Shown here one piece after another: positions 1 to 8,745 of a stretch of DNA of 64,000 nucleotides; positions within the stretch are counted from its first letter, which is position 1; every line of letters begins with the position of its first letter. The notes under the pieces are model-generated. The model was not told the DNA's origin. It saw only the letters and a list, made by a program, of their open reading frames with translations, and ran no database searches. Origin of the DNA: Paenalcaligenes hominis_A (GTDB lineage Bacteria; Pseudomonadota; Gammaproteobacteria; Burkholderiales; Burkholderiaceae_B). The translations under genes were made by a program, and so were the position numbers. The stretch is from assembly GCF_041359055.1 (NCBI RefSeq), contig NZ_JBGJKZ010000001.1, forward strand, positions 186,001 to 250,000, written 5' to 3'.

Positions 1-299
1 AGGCGGTCAGTAAATTTGATGCCTTAGCTTCCGAGCTGAGACTTGATATTGTGAAGCTATTGGTGCAGTTTGGTGACGATGGTTTAGTGGCCGGAGAAAT
101 CAGCCTACAGTTGGCTATTCCTCCGACTAATCTATCTTTTCACCTAAAAACTCTGACACACGCTGGTCTTGTCTATGTAGAGCAAGAAGGGCGGTTTCAG
201 CGCTATCGTGCTAATACTTCGGCATTGATGAGTTTAGTGGGATATTTAATGGAGAAGTGCTGCGACAAGCAAACTAAACCAAAAACCGAATTATGTTAG
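1..299 (+). CDS. ArsR-family winged-helix repressor, 3' part
   Basis: The reading frame is open from the first bases of the window, so the true start lies upstream; only about 98 codons are visible. The product shows the ArsR/SmtB layout: a helix like the family's 'ADPTRL' segment (here LASELRLDIVKLL), then a helix-turn-helix with recognition helix around PPTNLSFHLKTL, and the wing GRFQRYRAN. Such proteins usually repress metal or arsenic resistance genes and release DNA when metal binds. A vicinal Cys pair (EKCCDK) lies near the C-terminus and could be a thiophilic metal or arsenite site, but this is inference. No resistance gene follows it; the next 1.8 kb is decayed DNA. The partner genes are probably upstream of the window. 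Confidence 0.8.
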   Translation, partial: AVSKFDALASELRLDIVKLLVQFGDDGLVAGEISLQLAIPPTNLSFHLKTLTHAGLVYVEQEGRFQRYRANTSALMSLVGYLMEKCCDKQTKPKTELC

Positions 300-655
300 T
301 TATTGAAAATAGACTAGCTAATTAACTAGTCGATAATAGAAAAAAATAGAGTTCCGAACTATTTTGTCCGTCTACAAGGGATGGTTCGCAGTCTGCTTTT
401 AGAGGCGGCACCATTCATGGGCTCGCTAGGCAGTGCTCGCTTCACTTCGTTACGCTGCGTGCTGAGCCGCTCACCCAAGAATGCCTCCGTCCCTGGCTGA
501 TCTTGCCGCAGGTGCACAGCTAGTCATTTGTGTACATGCGGAGTCATATATTGTATCCATGTCGCATAAATTACACCGTTAATTGAGCCCTCCAGTGACA
601 AAAGAAGGTGTGGCGGATTCACCCAACCTTTCTAGAGGGAAAATGCTTTAGGGTT
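300..655. other. Intergenic stretch without a recognisable gene
   Basis: No convincing gene. A 50-60 codon open frame on the minus strand (about 375-540) is richer in G+C than the surroundings and reads like coding sequence, but it has no ribosome site and I do not recognise it. It may be a fragment left by an old insertion. Confidence 0.4.
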
Positions 656-929
656 TTAGTTGTCTACAGGCCCGTGGTTAATACGAGAGAGTGGTGCCTG
701 AGTAGCTAAGAGTTTGACGTTGACATGGGGGAGGCCAAATTGTTTAAGACGAGCACTATGCATGAACAAGTACGCTTCCCGCTTCATTTACCTCTGAATT
801 TTCTGTTCAAATCTTCCAAATTAGACATGGTTCGTGGCTAATAGACTGAGCGAGTTCTTGCATAGCAGGCGTCATTGCATCGCCCCAATGGTCTGAGTAG
901 GGAAAATCGACGTAAAGAATATAGCTCAC
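656..929 (-). pseudogene. Broken YdhR-like monooxygenase
   Basis: Reading the minus strand from a GTG at 929, with an AGGAG six bases upstream, gives MSYILYVDFPYSDHWG followed by AMQELAQSISHEPCLIWKI, which matches the start of the YdhR family (small ferredoxin-like alpha+beta monooxygenases of about 100 residues). It then meets an in-frame TGA where the family has Trp (WKI-stop-TEN). After NEAGSVL the frame is lost and the middle of the protein is missing; the C-terminal part resumes in another frame as ARLKQFGLPHVNVKLL and ends NHGPVDN-stop at 656. A nonsense change plus an internal deletion make it non-functional. Family assignment is from memory of YdhR sequences. Confidence 0.8.
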
Positions 930-2101
930 AGTGTGCTCCTTGTGGATGTATAGGTAATTTTATTATGGGTTCTTTGGGTTGAGTGCATGGCCGTTGCTCA
1001 AGGTTCAGGTATCTGTCTTGTAGATGGACGGTTTCTGCACGTAGCATATCGATTTCTTCTGGGGCCTTTTTCAAAGTGGTGAGTGTAAAGCTAGGAGTAG
1101 ATAAAATGTGTTTTTACGCGCTATCGGCAAAAAGCATTTCCAGTAATTCTGTTGCCAACGCTTAGCTGTGGGTTGATACCTAAATTAAAGAGAGTGAATA
1201 TTTATGCATAGCTTAGCTCTTGTAGAGCGAAGGTTCATTATTTATGTTCATATGATAGTCGTAAAGCGATGGGGTCGTACTTATTCGAAAAACCACTGTG
1301 TTTTTGGGGGTGGGTGATTATTAAACCTGCATATTTAACGTTGAACTGTTACATACGGCAATGGTCCTTATCGTTAATTTTAGGCTTGGGTATTATGCTT
1401 ATCTAGCGCAGATTCACTACTAGTCTAAAATATGAAATAATGATTGATGGGGTTTTGGTTTTGTGCTGATCGCCTGGAGGGATGAGCGCTTTATGATCTT
1501 GTTAGACATAGATACTATGCTAGGTTGAAGCTTCTTAAAGAAGGAGATGGCCTTAAAGAGGCTGTATCAAAAGGGAGCTATGCACAGACGAGAAAATAGT
1601 TCATAGGTGATCAAACAGATATAGCTAGGATCATAGGGGGGCTGTGTGCTAGTAAGACCTCCTACTGCTTAAAAGCTATCCGAGCTATCGATAGACGATC
1701 AGCATTTATGTGAACCCCACTTTTTATTTTTATATTAGCTCTCAAAGAGGATGAACTCTTGGGTGGGAGAGCGTTTATTTAAAACCTTGTTGTATGACTA
1801 AAGGTTGAGGTTTCAAGAAGCAGTCCGTTGCGAACTGTAATTATAACGTGAGCCACTTATTCTAATAAAGGTTGTGAGCTAGGTTTTGCTTAAGATGGAA
1901 TATGTAATTATTAAAGCATCTAGGATATCCGCTTTTACTCGTGTTACACGGAGTTTTTTATGGGGTTTGGATTTAAGAAAATTATTAATTTGAGTTAAGT
2001 GGTTAGTTTTGAATCTGCAAAGAGCAATATAAAAAATTTATTGTATATTTTAAGGTTTTATAAGTTAATCATTTTTTTAATTTTATTTAAATAATTAAGA
2101 A
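930..2101. other. Decayed intergenic region before the restriction operon
   Basis: No intact gene. On the minus strand near 950-1110 an open frame reads LTTLKKAPEEIDMLRAET and looks coding-like but is unrecognised. On the plus strand a GGAGG followed by ATG at 1482 gives MSAL and then a stop; shifting frame gives an open stretch 1486-1713 (YARLKLLKEGDGLKEA, one internal TAG, then a TGA), suggesting a second broken gene of unknown family. The last 200 bases before 2102 become very AT-rich and probably hold the promoter of the methyltransferase genes. Confidence 0.4.
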
Positions 2102-3160
2102 ATGAAAAAAAATAGATATTTGATTGATTTGTTCTCTGGTTGTGGAGGACTATCGTATGGGTTTGAATTAGCTGGTTTTGAGTGTGTTTTAGGTGTTGAT
2201 TTTGATGAGCCTGCTTTAAAAACTTTTGCTTATAATCACCCACATGCTGAAACCTTAAAATTAGACTTGTCTGAAAAAGAAAGCATTGATGAGATAGTTA
2301 ATAAGCTAGGTAATAAAAAAATAGATTTGATTGTTGCTGGACCACCTTGTCAGGGGTTTTCATTAACAGGAACAAGGAATGAAAATGATAAAAGGAATAA
2401 GCTTTTTTATTCTGTTTTTGAGTTGTCTGAAATAATTAAGCCAAATTTTATTGTTATAGAGAACGTTCCGGGTATAGCTAATTTGTATGGAGGGAGGGCT
2501 AGACTAGCTATATTGAGCGAGTTTAAAAGACTTGGTTATACACTATCTGAAAAATTAATTTTTGCTCCTGATTATGGGGTTCCTCAAATAAGAAAAAGAA
2601 TGTTTTTTGTGGGAGTATTAAATAGAGAGACGTTTGTTTTCCCTGAGCCTATTTTTTCTCCTGATGAGTATGTGACTTGCGAGCAAGCTATTAGTGACTT
2701 ACCTCCTCTTCAAAAGGAGGTGGGGAAAGAGGTATCTAAATATAGCTCAGCACCTGAAAGTGACTATCAGGTCATGATGAGAGAAGGATCAAGTTTATTA
2801 TTCAATCATGTAGGAACTAGACATACTGAACATGTGATTTCTGTTATTCGACAGGTACCGGAAGGGGGTAATCATAGGGATTTACCCCCTGGAGTAGGGG
2901 ACTCTAGGAGATTTAATGAAGCCTGGACAAGATATCACAGTAAAAAACCATCAAAAACAATAGATACTGGACATAGAAATCACTTTCATTATAAATGGGA
3001 TCGAGTGCCTACCGCTAGAGAGAATGCAAGGCTACAGTCTTTTCCAGACCGTTTTCGCTTTTTAGGAACAAAAACGCAGCAGTATAAACAAATTGGTAAT
3101 GCTGTTCCACCACTACTAGGATTAGCTTTAGGTAAGAAGATTATGGATATGGGGTTATAG
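2102..3160 (+). CDS. DNA cytosine-C5 methyltransferase (first of a pair)
   Basis: 352 residues, the normal length for a C5 methyltransferase. Motif I is DLFSGCGG at residues 9-16 (SAM binding), motif IV is GPPCQG with the catalytic Cys83, motif VI is ENVPG, motif VIII is RKRMFFVG, motif IX is ARLQSFPD and motif X is GNAVPP near the C-terminus. It adds a methyl group to cytosine C5 in host DNA to protect it from the nuclease encoded downstream. It is the first gene of a tight four-gene set; the next start is two bases after this stop. Gene pairs of this sort occur where the recognition site is asymmetric and each strand needs its own enzyme (known for LlaJI). G+C is only about 30-35% and AGA/ATA codons abound, unlike later genes, which points to horizontal acquisition. 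The ATG has only a weak ribosome site. Confidence 0.93.
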   Translation: MKKNRYLIDLFSGCGGLSYGFELAGFECVLGVDFDEPALKTFAYNHPHAETLKLDLSEKESIDEIVNKLGNKKIDLIVAGPPCQGFSLTGTRNENDKRNKLFYSVFELSEIIKPNFIVIENVPGIANLYGGRARLAILSEFKRLGYTLSEKLIFAPDYGVPQIRKRMFFVGVLNRETFVFPEPIFSPDEYVTCEQAISDLPPLQKEVGKEVSKYSSAPESDYQVMMREGSSLLFNHVGTRHTEHVISVIRQVPEGGNHRDLPPGVGDSRRFNEAWTRYHSKKPSKTIDTGHRNHFHYKWDRVPTARENARLQSFPDRFRFLGTKTQQYKQIGNAVPPLLGLALGKKIMDMGL

Positions 3161-3162
3161 CC

Positions 3163-4362
3163 ATGTTTAAAACGATAGATTTATTTGCAGGGTGTGGTGG
3201 CCTTACGGAAGGATTTAAAAGATCTAAAATTTTTGAAATAGTGGCAGGAGTTGAGTGGGATAAGGATGCTCTATTTACTTTGCGTAATCGATTGAGTAAA
3301 AAATGGTTTTACAAGGATGCGGAAAAGAGAATATTACATTTTGATATACAGCGTACCAATGATCTAGTGTCAGGTTATGATGATGAGCTGTATGGAAGCT
3401 CAGAAGGGTTTGATAAGCTAGTAAAAGATGAAAGTGTCGATGTCGTGATAGGGGGGCCTCCTTGCCAATCTTATTCTATAGCAGGAAGGATAAGAGATGA
3501 AAAAGGGATGCATGATGATTATAGGAATTTTTTATTTGAATCATATATAAAAATTGTGGATCGATATCGCCCAAGGGCTTGCATTTTTGAGAATGTTTTA
3601 GGCATGTTAAGTGCAAAACCGGGGGGTATTTCTATAACAGATAGGGTTAGAAAATCTTTTTTTGATATTGGTTACTATATAACGGATGATTTAAAAGCAG
3701 AGGCGGTTTTTGATACATCTGAATTCTTGGTTCCTCAAAAAAGAGTAAGGGTGATTATTGTTGCAATTGATATGAAAAGATATGCTGATTTTAAAGAAAG
3801 AGTAAATCTTTTCTATTCTAATCTTAATAGATATAAATCGGAAAAAGTTGTAACGGTATCTGAGGCTCTAGGAGGTCTTCCTGCTATTTTTCCGTTAGAG
3901 AGCCCTATGCCAAGATCTTCTCATTTTATTGATAAAGCAGGGGAGTTTGAAATTACAGCACATGAGCCTAGATATCATAATGAAAGGGATATTTCTATCT
4001 TTAAGTTGTTGGCTGAGGATATTCAGTCTGGAGGTTTTCAGTATGCGAGTTCTGATGCTCTAAAAGAGTTATACACGAAAAAAACAGGAAGAAAATCTTC
4101 TGTTCATAAATATCATGTTTTAAGATCAGACAAACCAAGTAATACAATACCAGCGCATTTATATAAAGATGGTCTAAGACATATACATCCGGATCCAAGT
4201 CAGGCTAGAAGTATCACTGTGCGAGAGGCTGCTCGATTGCAAACATTTGATGATGATTTTGAGTTTTTAGGATCGAGAGGGTCACAGTATAAAATGATAG
4301 GTAACGCTGTACCTCCTGTTTTTGCTGAAAAGATAGCCTTGTCTTTAGGAGGGATTTTATAA
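3163..4362 (+). CDS. DNA cytosine-C5 methyltransferase (second of a pair)
   Basis: 399 residues. Motif I is DLFAGCGG at residues 6-13, motif IV is GGPPCQSYS with catalytic Cys101, motif VI is ENVLGM, motif VIII is QKRVRVIIVA, and motif X is GNAVPP at the C-terminus. It is clearly a different protein from the preceding methyltransferase: a longer insert separates motifs I and IV, and the target-recognition part between VIII and IX differs. It presumably methylates the other strand of the same asymmetric site. It starts two bases after the previous stop, so the two are probably translated together. Very AT-rich like its neighbour. Confidence 0.93.
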   Translation: MFKTIDLFAGCGGLTEGFKRSKIFEIVAGVEWDKDALFTLRNRLSKKWFYKDAEKRILHFDIQRTNDLVSGYDDELYGSSEGFDKLVKDESVDVVIGGPPCQSYSIAGRIRDEKGMHDDYRNFLFESYIKIVDRYRPRACIFENVLGMLSAKPGGISITDRVRKSFFDIGYYITDDLKAEAVFDTSEFLVPQKRVRVIIVAIDMKRYADFKERVNLFYSNLNRYKSEKVVTVSEALGGLPAIFPLESPMPRSSHFIDKAGEFEITAHEPRYHNERDISIFKLLAEDIQSGGFQYASSDALKELYTKKTGRKSSVHKYHVLRSDKPSNTIPAHLYKDGLRHIHPDPSQARSITVREAARLQTFDDDFEFLGSRGSQYKMIGNAVPPVFAEKIALSLGGIL

Positions 4363-4385
4363 TTAATTAGCTTCAGGAGAATAAA

Positions 4386-6098
4386 TTGACACAATTGGTT
4401 TGGATTCATCGATTTAATGGGAATGAGCTAGGTCTTAGAGGGGCTGGGGCATTTTGTTTAGTTCCAGTAAAAGCAAGAGAAATATTTAAAATAGATAAAG
4501 ACCAGGCTGAAGTAAAAGTATATTTGGACTCTTTGGGTAAATCTTTTGATCTGAGTTATACTATTCCTTTATCGAAAACTGAACATAGACTGTCATTATC
4601 TAAGTTAAGAACAATGATAGGTGATGAGGATTCTGGATCTTTAATTAGACCTGGCAGACTAGGTGTTTTTTTTAGAAAAGAGAATCGTATTCATTTTTTG
4701 CTAGAAGATGAGGGTGGGCCATGGGGATACCTTTTAGAAGAATTAAGAAAAAATAATAACAATAATATTGTTACGGAAATTGTACTTAGTAATGCTGAAG
4801 AGGAAGGGATTAGCAAAGCTAGCAAATTTGCCTTACCTAAACCCTTCCTCCTCCTAGCCGGTATCTCTGGCACAGGTAAAAGTCGTTTTGTCCGGGAACA
4901 AGCTAAAGCATGGGACGCTAGTTTAGAAACTTATTGTCTGGTGTCAGTGAGACCTGATTGGCATGAACCTAGCGATTTAATGGGGTACGTGTCTAGGTTA
5001 GGCCAACGACCGCAGTATGTGGCTACCGATGTGTTGCGTTTTATGGTGCGGGCTTGGCAAGAGGTGATTGAGTCTGTGAAGCGAGATGATCAAGGACGGC
5101 CAGTGCGTTGGCTAGGCCGAGATCTAGATCAGATTCGGCCTTTTTGGTTGTGTTTAGACGAAATGAACCTGGCTCCGGTAGAGCAGTATTTTGCTGATTA
5201 TTTATCTGTATTGGAAACACGGAGTTGGACCTATGCTGAGCCGTCTGAGGCCACATCATATAGCTATAGTTGTGATCCTTTAATTAAAGGTTCGGTCTTC
5301 AGTTCATTGGATGTAGGTATGACTGATGACGACTTGAAGCCTTCTGATTTGTTGGCTCAAGATTTAGGCTTAAATCTTGAGCTGCCTTTGGATAAGGATA
5401 TATGGGATTTGTTCTTGCAAGAGGGCATTGGTATTCCATTTAATCTTATCGTAGCAGGTACGGTGAATATGGATGAGACCACGCATGGGTTCTCCCGTAA
5501 GGTCATTGATCGAGCATTAAGTTTTGATTTTGGCGATTTTTTTCCTAATAATTTTGAGCAGTTTTTTGAACCTGCTGTTTTCAATAAAATTTTAACGTAT
5601 CCGACTCAATCGCACGCCGACCGTTCTACTTTAAGTACAACCATAGACAGTGATGGCGCTCTTAGTATTCAGTTTTTAGGCAAAGTGAATGAGGTACTAA
5701 AAGGGACGCCATTTGAGTTGGCATATAGAGCCCTCAATGAATTGCTTTTGGCTGTGATGAGTGCTCAACCCAAGGATGAGGCCACATTGCAAGCAGTGTG
5801 GGATGATTTTTTAATGTGCAAAGTCTTGCCTCGTCTGGAAGGGGATATAGATAAGCTCGGTGGCGCTCATTCCTTATTAGAACAACTAGAAGAGGTGCTC
5901 CCTGTAGAGCTAGACTCCATATGGAGTCCTTCTACTGAGTCAGCAACACGTCCTGATTTATATCGTGAATATAAAGTCACAGACTCTGATTCTGTGATGA
6001 CCTCGTCTGAAGTGCTCATAGCATGTCGTACTCGAGCTAAGCTAGGGTGGATGCGCAAGCGCCTAGAGAGCTCTGGATTTACGAGTTTTTGGCCCTAG
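4386..6098 (+). CDS. McrB-like AAA+ GTPase, restriction subunit R1 (LlaJI.R1 type)
   Basis: 570 residues from a TTG start with AGGAGA six bases upstream. Residues 1-150 form a separate N-terminal domain; in LlaJI.R1 proteins this part is a B3-like site-specific DNA-binding domain (family knowledge, not proved here). The AAA+ module follows: Walker A GISGTGKS at 159-166, Walker B LCLDEMNLAP around 255, and a sensor/arginine-finger segment GTVNMDETT...SRKVIDRALSF around 358-380, which carries the MN-x-D signature of McrB-type GTPases. It would form a ring that drives translocation and activates the nuclease encoded next. Base composition changes sharply at about 4800 (residue 140): AT-rich before, near 50% G+C after, so the gene is a mosaic of two origins. 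Confidence 0.88.
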   Translation: MTQLVWIHRFNGNELGLRGAGAFCLVPVKAREIFKIDKDQAEVKVYLDSLGKSFDLSYTIPLSKTEHRLSLSKLRTMIGDEDSGSLIRPGRLGVFFRKENRIHFLLEDEGGPWGYLLEELRKNNNNNIVTEIVLSNAEEEGISKASKFALPKPFLLLAGISGTGKSRFVREQAKAWDASLETYCLVSVRPDWHEPSDLMGYVSRLGQRPQYVATDVLRFMVRAWQEVIESVKRDDQGRPVRWLGRDLDQIRPFWLCLDEMNLAPVEQYFADYLSVLETRSWTYAEPSEATSYSYSCDPLIKGSVFSSLDVGMTDDDLKPSDLLAQDLGLNLELPLDKDIWDLFLQEGIGIPFNLIVAGTVNMDETTHGFSRKVIDRALSFDFGDFFPNNFEQFFEPAVFNKILTYPTQSHADRSTLSTTIDSDGALSIQFLGKVNEVLKGTPFELAYRALNELLLAVMSAQPKDEATLQAVWDDFLMCKVLPRLEGDIDKLGGAHSLLEQLEEVLPVELDSIWSPSTESATRPDLYREYKVTDSDSVMTSSEVLIACRTRAKLGWMRKRLESSGFTSFWP

Positions 6099-6143
6099 CT
6101 TTGCCCATTAATTGTGAGAGCTTAAAGCAAACAAGGAGGTACG

Positions 6144-8582
6144 ATGCCAGAGCTGTTGCGGTTACACACACCTGATTTTGAGTTGTCGGTGTGGGCTAAT
6201 GACATTACTAAACAAACAGAAGGTTATCAATCCACACTAAATAAGCGAGGTATAGAGGCGCCCCAGCATGTATTGCGATTTAATCCACCTTTGGCGGAGG
6301 GGGTTTTTTGGGTAAGCACTCCTCCTTTATCACTAGAAAAGGGAGATGCGGAAAAGGTGACTTTGAAGGAGGCTTCTCATGTTTTACTGACACAGCCTCT
6401 TTTTTTTGAAAATACCTTATATCAGTTTGAATGGGTGTTTTTGCAACCAGTTAGCCATGCCTATTTAACGCATCGTAGCCGGGCGATTAACGAGGCGTTT
6501 AGGTTTGTTCCTAAACGTGGTGACACACCGGCACGTTTAATGGGGACCATTCAGACAGCAAATGACGTAGGTTGGCTCAGTTTACCTTTATGTTATGAGC
6601 TGAAGGGTCAAGCTCAAACCCAGAGCTTAGCTTTTGAGGTTTTGCCTATTAAGATGGCACTGCATCAAGATTTACCGGCGATGTATGAAACTATTGATCA
6701 GAGCTTTCCTTTGTGGCGTTTTAGTCTCATACAAAAAACAGCGCAAGAGGCACAGCGAGGTCGACGGCAAGGCTCTTTTCCCTTAATGTGGCTAGCTAAT
6801 TTCACTGCATTACGTCAACGTTTTGAGCAGGGCTTAAAGGTGATTTGTGTTGCGCCACACAATCGCTTAGTGTCTTTTACAACTTCTACTAAGGCGGCAA
6901 GGCTTAAAGGACGTTTATCGCCTAAGCTCAGTGAGCGGGTTTTATTGGACTTGGCCAATGGGCTACATGAACGCCACTATGCGGTAGAGCAAAAACGTCT
7001 AAGTGTGAATACACCAGAAAACCGTTTTATTAAGATGGTGGTGACACAAAGTAAAAATCAACTTGCTAAATTTGAAGCAAAATTGCGCAGTCATAACGAG
7101 GCACCCCAAAATCAACGTTTTTCACAAGCATTTTTGAGTGAGCTGCATGCTTGGCAGCAACCTTTGCAAAAATTACTACGTCAAAGCTTTTTAACAGAGG
7201 TAGGGTCCTATACAGGGTCAAATCGAGAGTCCTTGGTGCTGCAGCAAAAAACAGGTTATAGCGCGGTCTATAGAGTTTGGCAGGAGCTGAAGTTTTATTT
7301 GGATGCGTTAGGTGGTCTGTCGACTATTTCGATGAAATCGGTAGCCGAAATTTATGAAATTTGGTGTTTTTTAGAAATTAAGCAGCTTTTAGAATACGAG
7401 CTAGGCTTTAGCATAATTCTCAGTCAAATGGCGAAGCTGTCGTTAAATAGTTTGTTTGAGTATCAGCTTGAAGATGGGTTTGCGGGTGCCTTTGAGTTTG
7501 AGCGCGCTGATGGCGTGAAGGCTAGGCTAGTGCATGAGCCAGTTTTTAGTAAACAGAGTAAGCCGATTCGCAGTTATTTGGTGAATCAAAAACCTGATAT
7601 TGTTTTAGAGGTCACTTTGCCACCTACTGGTTTACAGGAGGCCAAACAGTTTATTTGGTTGTTTGATGCCAAATATAGGATGGAGGAAGGACGAAAGAGC
7701 CCTAATAGCTCAAAAGTAGATTTGGCTCCCGAAGATGCTTTGAATCAAATGCATCGCTATCGAGATGCTTTAATACACTTGGAAACCGAGAAGAGCAAGC
7801 AAAAAAGCCGTCCTATCTTTGGAGCTTTTGTTTTGTACCCAGGATTTTTTGATCAAGAGGCTAGTGAGAATCCTTATCAAGCTGATATTGCCGAGGTAGG
7901 TATAGGTGCTTTTGCGTTATTGCCCAGTTTGCAAAAAAATGAAGCGGGAAGCGATAAACACACGGGTCGATTATGGCTAGCACGGTTTTTAGATGAGCAG
8001 ATGGGCAGGAAGAAGGATGGGGGGTTGTATGAGTCACCGGAAATTGCTGAGCGCATTTACGTGCAGGAAGCCGCTCGTATTCCTGCCTATGGCATGAAGC
8101 AAAGTTTATATCCTGATTTGCTTATGATGGCAGCTTTAGGGAAAGAAGAGGATCGTGATCCCGCTTATTTCGATAAGTTTAGACAAGGGCTAGCACAATG
8201 GTATCACATGCCCAAGAAGACGTTTAATGACAGATTCAAGCATGGCGTAGTGACTGAGATTCGTTATTTAGGCTTGGCATTTGCAGAGAATAAAAATTCA
8301 GATGATAAGCAAATCACAAAAGTTTGGCCTGTTAAACAGGTTAAGTTGGTCGCTCGTCATGAAATTAGCGTACTGCAGTCAGGAAAAGAGTCTACTCACG
8401 ATGAGCTTTATTATCTGTTTAAATTAGGTAAGCCGCTAGCTTTATCACAGCCTATTTGTAATGTTACTGTGAGCCCAATGACGAGCTCTATGATTCTAAC
8501 GACATTGTCTAGGATAGAAAATGTGAGCTGCTTTAGCAAGGTAGAGACGGTATATATAGGAGCAGATTATGCTTCCTTGTAG
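6144..8582 (+). CDS. DUF2357 PD-(D/E)XK nuclease, restriction subunit R2 (LlaJI.R2/McrC-like)
   Basis: 812 residues. The C-terminal half contains KPDIVLEV (about residue 480) followed by LFDAKYRM (about 506), fitting the D...(D/E)xK metal-binding core of PD-(D/E)XK nucleases as in McrC and DUF2357 proteins. The N-terminal 450 residues have no motif I recognise and may bind the AAA+ partner. An AAGGAGG site precedes the ATG at 6144. It lies 45 bases after the GTPase gene and ends the operon. Composition is host-like. Expected role: cleavage of DNA lacking the methylation laid down by the two upstream enzymes. The assignment to a LlaJI/BsuMI-type system rests mainly on gene order. Confidence 0.85.
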   Translation: MPELLRLHTPDFELSVWANDITKQTEGYQSTLNKRGIEAPQHVLRFNPPLAEGVFWVSTPPLSLEKGDAEKVTLKEASHVLLTQPLFFENTLYQFEWVFLQPVSHAYLTHRSRAINEAFRFVPKRGDTPARLMGTIQTANDVGWLSLPLCYELKGQAQTQSLAFEVLPIKMALHQDLPAMYETIDQSFPLWRFSLIQKTAQEAQRGRRQGSFPLMWLANFTALRQRFEQGLKVICVAPHNRLVSFTTSTKAARLKGRLSPKLSERVLLDLANGLHERHYAVEQKRLSVNTPENRFIKMVVTQSKNQLAKFEAKLRSHNEAPQNQRFSQAFLSELHAWQQPLQKLLRQSFLTEVGSYTGSNRESLVLQQKTGYSAVYRVWQELKFYLDALGGLSTISMKSVAEIYEIWCFLEIKQLLEYELGFSIILSQMAKLSLNSLFEYQLEDGFAGAFEFERADGVKARLVHEPVFSKQSKPIRSYLVNQKPDIVLEVTLPPTGLQEAKQFIWLFDAKYRMEEGRKSPNSSKVDLAPEDALNQMHRYRDALIHLETEKSKQKSRPIFGAFVLYPGFFDQEASENPYQADIAEVGIGAFALLPSLQKNEAGSDKHTGRLWLARFLDEQMGRKKDGGLYESPEIAERIYVQEAARIPAYGMKQSLYPDLLMMAALGKEEDRDPAYFDKFRQGLAQWYHMPKKTFNDRFKHGVVTEIRYLGLAFAENKNSDDKQITKVWPVKQVKLVARHEISVLQSGKESTHDELYYLFKLGKPLALSQPICNVTVSPMTSSMILTTLSRIENVSCFSKVETVYIGADYASL

Positions 8583-8745
8583 GGTTGAGCGATGCTCGCG
8601 GCAAAGGATTGTCGAAGGCTTGGTCTTCTTCTACAAATAAATCTAGACCGGTGTGTAGTCACCATCTTTAAGAATTATTTTGTAATTAAGATCAGAAAAA
8701 GGGCTCCTGATGTAGGAGCACCCCTATGGGGCGCTCCCACCCCAT

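Noticed and set aside
838..1074. A 78-codon minus-strand frame
   Set aside because: It overlaps the start of the broken YdhR-like gene in another frame, has no ribosome site and resembles nothing.
4386..8582. A modification-dependent McrBC (type IV) system
   Set aside because: Two cytosine methyltransferases are in the same operon; a nuclease that attacks methylated cytosine would turn on its own host, so a LlaJI-like arrangement fits better.
8583..8745. Terminator between the nuclease and alcohol dehydrogenase genes
   Set aside because: Small inverted repeats (GCTCCTG/AGGAGC) are present but without a T-run or strong stem, so I could not support a call.
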